From Gordius sp. MW1 (taxonomy: Eukaryota > Nematomorpha > Gordioida > Gordea > Gordiidae), in NCBI GenBank assembly GCA_964036665.1, contig OZ038531.1, positions 14,508,168 through 14,572,167 on the forward strand: a DNA stretch of 64,000 nt, given 5' to 3'. This document shows, piece after piece, positions 49,901-63,400 of this stretch. The translations under genes and the position numbers were made by a program. The notes beneath the pieces were generated by a model. The model had not been told where the DNA came from. It saw only the letters and a program-made list of their open reading frames with translations, and did no database searches. Numbering within the stretch: position 1 is the first letter of the stretch; each line of letters opens with the position of its first letter.

Positions 49901-50463
49901 CGTATTCATCCGATGAAAGTTGTCGTTTTCAGACGTGGTTTCTTAGATCCCAAGTAAAAATTTATCAGAATCTAAAAACTATTACTTTGAAATCATGTTT
50001 CAAAAATTAAGCACGCACGTTGCGATACAACAAACTAATCGCGACAATAAAACGTTGTCTTTTGTCAAAATGATAGTTCTCGCAGCTTAAAACCTCTTTT
50101 CGGAAGTCAATCGAGGATAATAGGATTCTCAAATTGGCTTACTTTTATATATTTTTTCATGCTCTTTCACATAGAATCGAAAAAAATAAATATTTCAAAA
50201 TTTTTCACATATTTTTCTTCTAACCGTATTCATCCGATGAAAGTTGTCGTTTTCAGACGTGGTTTCTATGATCCTAAGTAAAAATTTATCAGAATTAAAA
50301 AACTATTACTTTGAAATCATGATCGCATAGAGCAGTTTTCAAAAATTAAGCACTCACGTTGCGATACAACAAATTAATCGCAACAATAAAACGTTGTCTT
50401 TTGTCAAAATGATAGTTCTCGCAGCTTAAAACCTTTTTTCGGAAGTCAATCGAGGATAATAGG
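43901..50463 (+). repeat. 20-monomer higher-order repeat, unit 3 (6563 bp)
   Basis: Starts: 43901 K, 44246 T/K hybrid, 44591 T, 44936 S280, 45216 C, 45561 K, 45905 T, 46250 S280, 46530 C, 46875 C, 47220 K, 47563 D, 47904 S, 48187 C, 48532 S, 48815 D, 49155, 49500, 49842 S, 50125 C. It has the same number of monomers as units 1 and 2, but with one extra monomer near the start (44246) and one fewer C monomer in the middle (two C, not three, before 47220). From 46875 to the end it follows 9464-13053 and 40311-43900 monomer by monomer. Confidence 0.92.
44246..44590 (+). repeat. T/K hybrid monomer
   Basis: The 5' part is T-type (CTCTTGCACATAC, AAACTTTATC, AAAAAGTATT). The 3' part is K-type (AAAAATAAAGC, AAACTTTGTC, GTAAATCGAGG). 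The switch lies between about 44437 and 44470, where T and K are identical. It adds one monomer between K and T. Identical hybrids are at 50809-51153 and 56476-56820 in units 4 and 5, so it arose once and was then copied. Confidence 0.9.
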
Positions 50464-53400
50464 ATTCTCAAATTGGCTTACTTTTATATATTTTTTCATG
50501 CTCTTTCACATAGAATCGAAAAAAATAAATATTTTTACCTCAAAATTTTTTACATATTTTTCTTTGAACCGTATTCATCCGATGAAAGTTGTCGTTTTCA
50601 GACGTGGTTTCTAAGATCGCAAGTAAAAATTTATCAGAATCTAAAAACTATTACTTTGAAATCATGATCGCATAGAGCAGTTTTCAAAAATAAAGCACTC
50701 ACGTTGCGATACAACAAACTAATCGCAACAATAAAACTTTGTCTTTTGTCAAAATGATAGTTCTCGCAGCTTAAAACCTCTTTTCGGAAGTAAATCGAGG
50801 ATAATAGGATTCTCAAATTGGCTTACTTTTATATATTTTTTCATGCTCTTGCACATACAATCGAAAAAAATAAATATTTTTACCTCAAAATTTTTCACAT
50901 ATTTTTCTTTGAACCGTATTCATCCGATGAAAGTTGTCGTTTTCAGACGTGGTTTCTATGATCCCAAGTAAAACTTTATCAGAATCTAAAAAGTATTACT
51001 TTGAAATCATGATCGCATAGAGCAGTTTTCAAAAATAAAGCACTCACGTTGCGATACAACAAACTAATCGCAACAATAAAACTTTGTCTTTTGTCAAAAT
51101 GATAGTTCTCGCAGCTTAAAACCTCTTTTCGGAAGTAAATCGAGGATAATAGGATTCTCAAATTGGCTTACTTTTATATATTTTTTCATGCTCTTGCACA
51201 TACAATCGAAAAAAATAAATATTTTTACCTCAAAATTTTTCACATATTTTTCTTTGAACCGTATTCATCCGATGAAAGTTGTCGTTTTCAGACGTGGTTT
51301 CTATGATCCCAAGTAAAACTTTATCAGAATCTAAAAAGTATTACTTTGAAATCATGATCGCATAGAGCAGTTTTCAAAAATTAAGCACTCACGTTGCGAT
51401 ACAACAAACTAATCGCAACAATAAAACGTTGTCTTTTGTCAAAATGATAGTTCTCGCAGCTTAAAACCTCTTTTCGGAAGTCAATCGAGGATAATGGGAT
51501 TCTCAAATTATCTTAATTTTATATATTTTTTCATGCTCTTTCACATAGAATCAAAACCGTATTCATCCGATGAAAGTTGTCGTTTTCAGACGTGGTTTCT
51601 TAGATCTTAAGTAAAAATTTATCAGAATCTAATAACTATTACTTTGAAATCATGTTTCAAAAATTAAGCACGCACGTTGCGATACAACAAACTAATCGCG
51701 ACAATAAAACGTTGTCTTTTGTCAAAATGATAGTTCTCGCAGCTTAACTTTTTTCGGAAGTCAATCGAGGTTAATAGGATCCTCAAATTGGCTTACTTTT
51801 ATATATTTTTTCATGCTCTTTCACATAGAATCGAAAAAAATAAATATTTTTACCTCAAAATTTTTCACATATTTTTCTTCTAACCGTATTCATCCGATGA
51901 AAGTTGTCGTTTTCAGACGTGGTTTCTATGACCCCAAGTAAAAATTTATCAGAATTAAAAAACTATTACTTTGAAATCATGATCGCATAGAGCAGTTTTC
52001 AAAAATTAAGCACTCACGTTGCGATACAACAAACTAATCGCAACAATAAAACGTTGTCTTTTGTCAAAATGATAGTTCTCGCAGCTTAAAACCTTTTTTC
52101 GGAAGTCAATCGAGGATAATAGGATTCTCAAATTGGCTTACTTTTATATATTTTTTCATGCTCTTTCACATAGAATCGAAAAAATAAATATTTTTACCTC
52201 AAAATTTTTTACATATTTTTCTTTGAACCGTATTCATCCGATGAAAGTTGTCGTTTTCAGACGTGGTTTCTAAGATCGCAAGTAAAAATTTATCAGAATC
52301 TAAAAACTATTACTTTGAAATCATGATCGCATAGAGCAGTTTTCAAAAATAAAGCACTCACGTTGCGATACAACAAACTAATCGCAACAATAAAACTTTG
52401 TCTTTTGTCAAAATGATAGTTCTCGCAGCTTAAAACCTCTTTTCGGAAGTAAATCGAGGATAATAGGATTCTCAAATTGGCTTACTTTTATATATTTTTT
52501 CATGCTCTTGCACATACAATCGAAAAAAATAAATATTTTTACCTCAAAATTTTTCACATATTTTTCTTTGAACCGTATTCATCCGATGAAAGTTGTCGTT
52601 TTCAGACGTGGTTTCTATGATCCCAAGTAAAACTTTATCAGAATCTAAAAAGTATTACTTTGAAATCATGATCGCATAGAGCAGTTTTCAAAAATCAAGC
52701 ACTCACGTTGCGATACAACAAACTAATCGCAACAATAAAACGTTGTCTTTTGTCAAAATGATAGTTCTCGCAGCTTAAAACCTCTTTTCGGAAATCAATC
52801 GAGGATAATGGGATTCTCAAATTATCTTACTTTTATATATTTTTTCATGCTCTTTCACATAGAATCAAAACCGTATTCATCCGATGAAAGTTGTCGTTTT
52901 CAGACGTGGTTTCTTAGATCCCAAGTAAAAATTTATCAGAATCTAATAACTATTACTTTGAAATCATGTTTCAAAAATTAAGCACGCACGTTGCGATACA
53001 ACAAACTAATCGCGACAATAAAACGTTGTCTTTTGTCAAAATGATAGTTCTCGCAGCTTAACTTTTTTCGGAAGTCAATCGAGGTTAATAGGATTCTCAA
53101 ATTGGCTTACTTTTATATATTTTTTCATGCTCTTTCACATAGAATCGAAAAAAATAAATATTTTTACCTCAAAATTTTTCACATATTTTTCTTCTAACCG
53201 TATTCATCCGATGAAAGTTGTCGTTTTCAGACGTGGTTTCTATGATCCCAAGTAAAAATTTATCAGAATTAAAAAACTATTACTTTGAAATCATGATCGC
53301 ATAGAGCAGTTTTCAAAAATTAAGCACTCACGTTGCGATACAACAAACTAATCGCAACAATAAAACGTTGTCTTTTGTCAAAATGATAGTTCTCGCAGCT

Positions 53401-56130
53401 TAAAACCTTTTTTCGGAAGTCAATCGAGGATAATGGGATTCTCAAATTGGCTTACTTTTATATATTTTTTCATGCTCTTTCACATAGAATCGAAAAAAAT
53501 AAATATTTTTACCTCAAAATTTTTCACATATTTTTCTTCTAACCGTATTCATCCGATGAAAGTTGTCGTTTTCAGACGTGGTTTCTATGATCCCAAGTAA
53601 AAATTTATCAGAATTAAAAAACTATTACTTTAAAATCATGATCGCATAGAGCAGTTTTCAAAAATTAAGCACTCACGTTGCGACACAACAAACTAATCGC
53701 AACAATAAAACGTTGTCTTTTGTCAAAATGATAGTTCTCGCAGCTTAAAACCTATTTTCGGAAGTCAATCGAGGATAATAGGATTCTCAAATTGGCTTAC
53801 TTTTATATATTTTTTCATGCTCTTTCACATAGAATCGAAAAAAATAAATATTTTTACCTCAAAATTTTTCACATATTTTTCTTCTAACCGTATTCATCCG
53901 ATGAAAGTTGTCGTTTTCAGACGTGGTTTCTATGATCCCAAGTAAAAATTTATGAGAATCTAAAAACTATTACTTTGAAATCATTATCGCATAGAGCAGT
54001 TTTCAAAAATTAAGCACTCACGTTGCGATACAACAAACTAATCGCGACAATAAAACGTTGTCTTTTGTCAAAATGATAGTTCTCGCAGCTTAAAACCTTT
54101 TTTCGGAAGTCAATCGAGGATAATAGGATTCTCAAATTGGCTTACTTTTATATATTTTTTCATGCTCTTTCACATAGAATCGAAAAAAATAAATATTTTT
54201 ACCTCAAAATTTTTTACATATTTTTCTTTGAACCGTATTCATCCGATGAAAGTTTTCGTTTTCAGACGTGGTTTCTAATATCGCAAGTAAAAATTTATCA
54301 GAATCTAAAAACTATTACTTTGAAATCATGATCGCATAGAGCAGTTTTCAAAAATAAAGCACTCACGTTGCGATACAACAAACTAATCGCAACAATAAAA
54401 CGTTGTCTTTTGTCAAAATGATAGTTCTCGCAGCTTAAAACCTCTTTTCGGAAGTAAATCGAGGATAATAGGATTCTCAAATTGGCTTACTTTTATATAT
54501 TTTTTCATGCTCTTGCACATACAATCGAAAAAATAAATATTTTTACCTCAAAATTTTTCACATAATTTTCTTTGAACCGTATTCATCCGATGAAAGTTGT
54601 CGTTTTCAGACGTGGTTTCTATGATCCCAAGTAAAAATTTATCAGAATATAAAAACTATTACTTTAAAATCATGATCGCATAGAGCAGTTTTCAAAAATT
54701 AAGCACTCACGTTGCGATACAACAAACTAATCACAATAATAAAACGTTGTCTTTTGTCAAAATGATAGTTCTCGCAGCTTAAAACCTATTTCGGAAGTCA
54801 ATAGAGGATAATAGGATTCTCAAATTGGCTTACTTTTATATATTTTTTATGCTCTTTCACATAGAATCGAAAAAAATAAATATTTTTGCCTCAAAATTTT
54901 TCACATATTTTTCTTTGAACCGTATTCATCCGATGTAAGTTGTCGTTTTTAGACGTGGTTTCTATGATCCCAAGTAAAAATTTATCAGAATCTAAAAACT
55001 ATTACTTTGAAATCATGATCGCATAGAGCAGTTTTCAAAAAAAGCACTCACATTGCGATACAACAAACTAATCGCAACAATAAAACGTTGTCTTTTGTCA
55101 AAATGATAGTTCTCGCAGCTTAAAACCTCTTTTCGGAAGTCAATCGAGGATAATAGGATTCTCAAATTGGCTTACTTTTATATATTTTTTCATGCTCTTT
55201 CACATAGAATCGAAAAAAATAAATATTTTTACCTCAAAATTTTTCACATATTTTTCTTTGAACCGTATTCATCCGATGAAAGTTGTCGTTTTCAGACGTG
55301 GTTTCTATGATCCCAAGTAAAACTTTATCAGAATCTAAAAACTATTACTTTGAAATCATGATCGCATAGAGCAGTTTTCAAAAATTAAGCACTCACGTTG
55401 CGATACAACAAACTAATCGCAACAATAAAACGTTGTCTTTTGTCAAAATGATAGTTCTCGCAGCTTAAAACCTCTTTTAGGAAGTCAATCGAGGATAATG
55501 GAATTCTAAAATTGGCTTACTTTTATATATTTTTTCATGCTCTTTCACATAGAATCAAAACCGTATTCATCCGATGAAAGTTGTCGTTTTCAGACGTGGT
55601 TTCTTAGATCCCAAGTAAAAATTTATCAGAATCTAAAAACTATTACTTTGAAATCATGTTTCAAAAATTAAGCACGCACGTTGCGATACAACAAACTAAT
55701 CGCGACAATAAAACGTTGTCTTTTGTCAAAATGATAGTTCTCGCAGCTTAAAACCTCTTTTCGGAAGTCAATCGAGGATAATAGGATTCTCAAATTGGCT
55801 TACTTTTATATATTTTTTCATGCTCTTTCACATAGAATCGAAAAAAATAAATATTTTTACCTCAAAATTTTTCACATATTTTTCTTCTAACCGTATTCAT
55901 CCGATGAAAGTTGTCGTTTTCAGACGTGGTTTCTATGATCCTAAGTAAAAATTTATCAGAATTAAAAAACTATTACTTTGAAATCATGATCGCATAGAGC
56001 AGTTTTCAAAAATTAAGCACTCACGTTGCGATACAACAAATTAATCGCAACAATAAAACGTTGTCTTTTGTCAAAATGATAGTTCTCGCAGCTTAAAACC
56101 TTTTTTCGGAAGTCAATCGAGGATAATAGG
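50464..56130 (+). repeat. 17-monomer higher-order repeat variant, unit 4 (5667 bp)
   Basis: Starts: 50464 K, 50809 T/K hybrid, 51154 T, 51499 S280, 51779 C, 52124 K, 52468 T, 52813 S280, 53093 C, 53438 C, 53783 C, 54128 K, 54473, 54816, 55158, 55503 S, 55786 C. The first six monomers copy unit 3. From the T at 52468 onward it instead resembles units 1 and 2 (GGAAATCAATC, ATTATCTTAC, three C monomers). From 54473 it resembles 15402-16706 (AATATAAAAAC, TTTTTGCCTC, ATTCTAAAATTGG). The unit is thus a mosaic of three sources. Confidence 0.9.
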
Positions 56131-59100
56131 ATTCTCAAATTGGCTTACTTTTATATATTTTTTCATGCTCTTTCACATAGAATCGAAAAAAATAAATATT
56201 TTTACCTCAAAATTTTTTACATATTTTTCTTTGAACCGTATTCATCCGATGAAAGTTGTCGTTTTCAGACGTGGTTTCTAAGATCGCAAGTAAAAATTTA
56301 TCAGAATCTAAAAACTATTACTTTGAAATCATGATCGCATAGAGCAGTTTTCAAAAATAAAGCACTCACGTTGCGATACAACAAACTAATCGCAACAATA
56401 AAACTTTGTCTTTTGTCAAAATGATAGTTCTCGCAGCTTAAAACCTCTTTTCGGAAGTAAATCGAGGATAATAGGATTCTCAAATTGGCTTACTTTTATA
56501 TATTTTTTCATGCTCTTGCACATACAATCGAAAAAAATAAATATTTTTACCTCAAAATTTTTCACATATTTTTCTTTGAACCGTATTCATCCGATGAAAG
56601 TTGTCGTTTTCAGACGTGGTTTCTATGATCCCAAGTAAAACTTTATCAGAATCTAAAAAGTATTACTTTGAAATCATGATCGCATAGAGCAGTTTTCAAA
56701 AATAAAGCACTCACGTTGCGATACAACAAACTAATCGCAACAATAAAACTTTGTCTTTTGTCAAAATGATAGTTCTCGCAGCTTAAAACCTCTTTTCGGA
56801 AGTAAATCGAGGATAATAGGATTCTCAAATTGGCTTACTTTTATATATTTTTTCATGCTCTTGCACATACAATCGAAAAAAATAAATATTTTTACCTCAA
56901 AATTTTTCACATATTTTTCTTTGAACCGTATTCATCCGATGAAAGTTGTCGTTTTCAGACGTGGTTTCTATGATCCCAAGTAAAACTTTATCAGAATCTA
57001 AAAAGTATTACTTTGAACTCATGATCGCATAGAGCAGTTTTCAAAAATTAAGCACTCACGTTGCGATACAACAAACTAATCGCAACAATAAAACGTTGTC
57101 TTTTGTCAAAATGATAGTTCTCGCAGCTTAAAACCTCTTTTCGGAAGTCAATCGAGGATAATGGGATTCTCAAATTATCTTAATTTTATATATTTTTTCA
57201 TGCTCTTTCACATAGAATCAAAACCGTATTCATCCGATGAAAGTTGTCGTTTTCAGACGTGGTTTCTTAGATCTTAAGTAAAAATTTATCAGAATCTAAT
57301 AACTATTACTTTGAAATCATGTTTCAAAAATTAAGCACGCACGTTGCGATACAACAAACTAATCGCGACAATAAAACGTTGTCTTTTGTCAAAATGATAG
57401 TTCTCGCAGCTTAACTTTTTTCGGAAGTCAATCGAGGTTAATAGGATCCTCAAATTGGCTTACTTTTATATATTTTTTCATGCTCTTTCACATAGAATCG
57501 AAAAAAATAAATATTTTTACCTCAAAATTTTTCACATATTTTTCTTCTAACCGTATTCATCCGATGAAAGTTGTCGTTTTCAGACGTGGTTTCTATGACC
57601 CCAAGTAAAAATTTATCAGAATTAAAAAACTATTACTTTGAAATCATGATCGCATAGAGCAGTTTTCAAAAATTAAGCACTCACGTTGCGATACAACAAA
57701 CTAATCGCAACAATAAAACGTTGTCTTTTGTCAAAATGATAGTTGTCGCAGCTTAAAACCTTTTTTCGGAAGTCAATCGAGGATAATAGGATTCTCAAAT
57801 TGGCTTACTTTTATATATTTTTTCATGCTCTTTCACATAGAATCGAAAAAATAAATATTTTTACCTCAAAATTTTTTACATATTTTTCTTTGAACCGTAT
57901 TCATCCGATGAAAGTTGTCGTTTTCAGACGTGGTTTCTAAGATCGCAAGTAAAAATTTATCAGAATCTAAAAACTATTACTTTGAAATCATGATCGCATA
58001 GAGCAGTTTTCAAAAATAAAGCACTCACGTTGCGATACAACAAACTAATCGCAACAATAAAACTTTGTCTTTTGTCAAAATGATAGTTCTCGCAGCTTAA
58101 AACCTCTTTTCGGAAGTAAATCGAGGATAATAGGATTCTCAAATTGGCTTACTTTTATATATTTTTTCATGCTCTTGCACATACAATCGAAAAAAATAAA
58201 TATTTTTACCTCAAAATTTTTCACATATTTTTCTTTGAACCGTATTCATCCGATGAAAGTTGTCGTTTTCAGACGTGGTTTCTATGATCCCAAGTAAAAC
58301 TTTATCAGAATCTAAAAAGTATTACTTTGAAATCATGATCGCATAGAGCAGTTTTCAAAAATTAAGCACTCACGTTGCGATACAACAAACTAATCGCAAC
58401 AATAAAACGTTGTCTTTTGTCAAAATGATAGTTCTCGCAGCTTAAAACCTCTTTTCGGAAATCAATCGAGGATAATGGGATTCTCAAATTATCTTACTTT
58501 TATATATTTTTTCATGCTCTTTCACATAGAATCAAAACCGTATTCATCCGATGAAAGTTGTCGTTTTCAGACGTGGTTTCTTAGATCCCAAGTAAAAATT
58601 TATCAGAATCTAATAACTATTACTTTGAAATCATGTTTCAAAAATTAAGCACGCACGTTGCGATACAACAAACTAATCGCGACAATAAAACGTTGTCTTT
58701 TGTCAAAATGATAGTTCTCGCAGCTTAACTTTTTTCGGAAGTCAATCGAGGTTAATAGGATTCTCAAATTGGCTTACTTTTATATATTTTTTCATGCTCT
58801 TTCACATAGAATCGAAAAAAATAAATATTTTTACCTCAAAATTTTTCACATATTTTTCTTCTAACCGTATTCATCCGATGAAAGTTGTCGTTTTCAGACG
58901 TGGTTTCTATGATCCCAAGTAAAAATTTATCAGAATTAAAAAACTATTACTTTGAAATCATGATCGCATAGAGCAGTTTTCAAAAATTAAGCACTCACGT
59001 TGCGATACAACAAACTAATCGCAACAATAAAACGTTGTCTTTTGTCAAAATGATAGTTCTCGCAGCTTAAAACCTTTTTTCGGAAGTCAATCGAGGATAA

Positions 59101-60139
59101 TGGGATTCTCAAATTGGCTTACTTTTATATATTTTTTCATGCTCTTTCACATAGAATCGAAAAAAATAAATATTTTTACCTCAAAATTTTTCACATATTT
59201 TTCTTCTAACCGTATTCATCCGATGAAAGTTGTCGTTTTCAGACGTGGTTTCTATGATCCCAAGTAAAAATTTATCAGAATTAAAAAACTATTACTTTAA
59301 AATCATGATCGCATAGAGCAGTTTTCAAAAATTAAGCACTCACGTTGCGACACAACAAACTAATCGCAACAATAAAACGTTGTCTTTTGTCAAAATGATA
59401 GTTCTCGCAGCTTAAAACCTATTTTCGGAAGTCAATCGAGGATAATAGGATTCTCAAATTGGCTTACTTTTATATATTTTTTCATGCTCTTTCACATAGA
59501 ATCGAAAAAAATAAATATTTTTACCTCAAAATTTTTCACATATTTTTCTTCTAACCGTATTCATCCGATGAAAGTTGTCGTTTTCAGACGTGGTTTCTAT
59601 GATCCCAAGTAAAAATTTATGAGAATCTAAAAACTATTACTTTGAAATCATTATCGCATAGAGCAGTTTTCAAAAATTAAGCACTCACGTTGCGATACAA
59701 CAAACTAATCGCGACAATAAAACGTTGTCTTTTGTCAAAATGATAGTTCTCGCAGCTTAAAACCTTTTTTCGGAAGTCAATCGAGGATAATAGGATTCTC
59801 AAATTGGCTTACTTTTATATATTTTTTCATGCTCTTTCACATAGAATCGAAAAAAATAAATATTTTTACCTCAAAATTTTTTACATATTTTTCTTTGAAC
59901 CGTATTCATCCGATGAAAGTTTTCGTTTTCAGACGTGGTTTCTAATATCGCAAGTAAAAATTTATCAGAATCTAAAAACTATTACTTTGAAATCATGATC
60001 GCATAGAGCAGTTTTCAAAAATAAAGCACTCACGTTGCGATACAACAAACTAATCGCAACAATAAAACGTTGTCTTTTGTCAAAATGATAGTTCTCGCAG
60101 CTTAAAACCTCTTTTCGGAAGTAAATCGAGGATAATAGG
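56131..60139 (+). repeat. Higher-order repeat unit 5 (first 12 monomers)
   Basis: Starts: 56131, 56476, 56821, 57166 S280, 57446 C, 57791 K, 58135 T, 58480 S280, 58760 C, 59105 C, 59450 C, 59795 K. It follows unit 4 (50464-54472) with constant offset 5667. Shared private variants include GATCCTCAAATTGG, CGACACAAC and CTTTAAAATC. Small private changes occur, such as TTTGAACTCATG near 57013 and AGTTGTCGCAGC near 57742. The order breaks at 60140. Confidence 0.9.
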
Positions 60140-60469
60140 ATTCTCAAATTGGCTTACTTTTATATATTTTTTCATGCTCTTGCACATACAATCGAAAAAA
60201 ATAAATATTTTTACCTCAAAATTTTTCACATATTTTTCTTTGAACCGTATTCATCCGATGAAAGTTGTCGTTTTCAGACGTGGTTTCTTAGATCCCAAGT
60301 AAAAATTTATTAGAATCTAAAAACTATTACTTTGAAATCATGTTTCAAAAATTAAGCACGCACGTTGCGATACAACAAACTAATCGCGACAATAAAACGT
60401 TGTCTTTTGTCAAAATGATAGTTCTCGCAGCTTAAAACCTCTTTTCGGAAGTCAATCGAGGATAATAGG
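60140..60469 (+). repeat. 330-bp hybrid monomer (L 5' half, S 3' half)
   Basis: It starts as a T monomer (CTCTTGCACATAC, 47-bp segment present). It then continues as the S monomer found at 10493, 41340 and 47904 (TTCTTAGATCCC, TTTATTAGAATC, 15-bp deletion, CACGCAC, GCGAC). 345 minus 15 gives 330, the only monomer of that length in the window. The switch lies between about 60190 and 60285. It marks the point where unit 5 leaves the unit 4 order. Confidence 0.9.
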
Positions 60470-63400
60470 ATTCTCAAATTGGCTTACTTTTATATATTTT
60501 TTCATGCTCTTTCACATAGAATCGAAAAAAATAAATATTTTTACCTCAAAATTTTTCACATATTTTTCTTCTAACCGTATTCATCCGATGAAAGTTGTCG
60601 TTTTCAGACGTGGTTTCTATGATCCCAAGTAAAAATTTATGAGAATCTAAAAACTATTACTTTGAAATCATTATCGCATAGAGCAGTTTTCAAAAATTAA
60701 GCACTCACGTTGCGATACAACAAACTAATCGCAACAATAAAACGTTGTCTTTTGTCAAAATGATAGTTCTCGCAGCTTAAAACCTCTTTTCGGAAGTCAA
60801 TCGAGGATAATGGGATTCTCAAATTGGCTTACTTTTATATATTTTTTCATGCTCTTTCACATAAAATCAAAACCGTATTCATCCGATGAAAGTTGTCGTT
60901 TTCAGACGTGGTTTCTTAGATCCCAAGTAAAAATTGATCAGAATCTAAAAACTATTACTTTGAAATCATGTTTCAAAAATTAAGCACGCACGTTGCGATA
61001 CAACAAACTAATCGCGACAATAAAACGTTGTCTTTTGTCAAAATGATAGTTCTCGCAGCTTAAAACCTCTTTTCGGAAGTCAATCGAGGATAATAGGATT
61101 CTCAAATTGGCTTACTTTTATATATTTTTTCATGCTCTTTCACATAGAATCGAAAAAAATAAATATTTTTACCTCAAAATTTTTCACATATTTTTCTTCT
61201 AACCTTATTCATCCGATGAAAGTTGTCGTTTTCAGACGTGGTTTCTATGATCCCAAGTAAAAATTTATGAGAATCTAAAAACTATTACTTTGAAATCATT
61301 ATCGCATAGAGCAGTTTTCAAAAATTAAGCACTCACGTTGCGATACAACAAACTAATCGCGACAATAAAACGTTGTCTTTTGTCAAAATGATAGTTCTCG
61401 CAGCTTAAAACCTTTTTTCGGAAGTCAATCGAGGATAATAGGATTCTCAAATTGGCTTACTTTTATATATTTTTTCATGCTCTTTCACATAGAATCGAAA
61501 AAAATAAATATTTTTACCTCAAAATTTTTTACATATTTTTCTTTGAACCGTATTCATCCGATGAAAGTTGTCGTTTTCAGACGTGGTTTCTAATATCGCA
61601 AGTAAAAATTTATCAGAATCTAAAAACTATTACTTTGAAATCATGATCGCATAGAGCAGTTTTCAAAAATAAAGCACTCACGTTGCGATACAACAAACTA
61701 ATCGCAACAATAAAACGTTGTCTTTTGTCAAAATGATAGTTCTCGCAGCTTAAAACCTCTTTTCGGAAGTAAATCGAGGATAATAGGATTCTCAAATTGG
61801 CTTACTTTTATATATTTTTTCATGCTCTTGCACATACAATCGAAAAAAATAAATATTTTTACCTCAAAATTTTTCACATATTTTTCTTTGAACCGTATTC
61901 ATCCGATGAAAGTTGTCGTTTTCAGACGTGGTTTCTATGATCCCAAGTAAAACTTTATCAGAATCTAAAAAGTATTACTTTGAAATCATGATCGCATAGA
62001 GCAGTTTTCAAAAATTAAGCACTCACGTTGCGATACAACAAACTAATCGCAACAATAAAACGTTGTCTTTTGTCAAAATGATAGTTCTCGCAGCTTAAAA
62101 CCTCTTTTCGGAAATCAATCGAGGATAATGGGATTCTCAAATTATCTTACTTTTATATATTTTTTCATGCTCTTTCATATAGAATCAAAACCGTATTCAT
62201 CCGATGAAAGTTGTCGTTTTCAGACGTGGTTTCTTAGATCCCAAGTAAAAATTTATCAGAATCTAATAACTATTACTTTGAAATCATGTTTCAAAAATTA
62301 AGCACGCACGTTGCGATACAACAAACTAATCGCGACAATAAAACGTTGTCTTTTGTCAAAATGATAGTTCTCGCAGCTTAACTTTTTTCGGAAGTCAATC
62401 GAGGTTAATAGGATTCTCAAATTGGCTTACTTTTATATATTTTTTCATGCTCTTTCACATAGAATCGAAAAAAATAAATATTTTTACCTCAAAATTTTTC
62501 ACATATTTTTCTTCTAACCGTATTCATCCGATGAAAGTTGTCGTTTTCAGACGTGGTTTCTATGATCCCAAGTAAAAATTTATCAGAATTAAAAAACTAT
62601 TACTTTGAAATCATGATCGCATAGAGCAGTTTTCAAAAATTAAGCACTCACATTGCGATACAACAAACTAATCGCAACAATAAAACGTTGTCTTTTGTCA
62701 AAATGATAGTTCTCGCAGCTTAAAACCTTTTTTCGGAAGTCAATCGAGGATAATGGGATTCTCAAATTGGCTTACTTTTATATATTTTTTCATGCTCTTT
62801 CACATAGAATCGAAAAAAATAAATATTTTTACCTCAAAATTTTTCACATATTTTTCTTCTAACCGTATTCATCCGATGAAAGTTGTCGTTTTCAGACGTG
62901 GTTTCTATGATCCCAAGTAAAAATTTATCAGAATTAAAAAACTATTACTTTAAAATCATGATCGCATAGAGCAGTTTTCAAAAATTAAGCACTCACGTTG
63001 CGACACAACAAACTAATCGCAACAATAAAACGTTGTCTTTTGTCAAAATGATAGTTCTCGCAGCTTAAAACCTATTTTCGGAAGTCAATCGAGGATAATA
63101 GGATTCTCAAATTGGCTTACTTTTATATATTTTTTCATGCTCTTTCACATAGAATCGAAAAAAATAAATATTTTTACCTCAAAATTTTTCACATATTTTT
63201 CTTCTAACCGTATTCATCCGATGAAAGTTGTCGTTTTCAGACGTGGTTTCTATGATCCCAAGTAAAAATTTATGAGAATCTAAAAACTATTACTTTGAAA
63301 TCATTATCGCATAGAGCAGTTTTCAAAAATTAAGCACTCACGTTGCGATACAACAAACTAATCGCGACAATAAAACGTTGTCTTTTGTCAAAATGATAGT

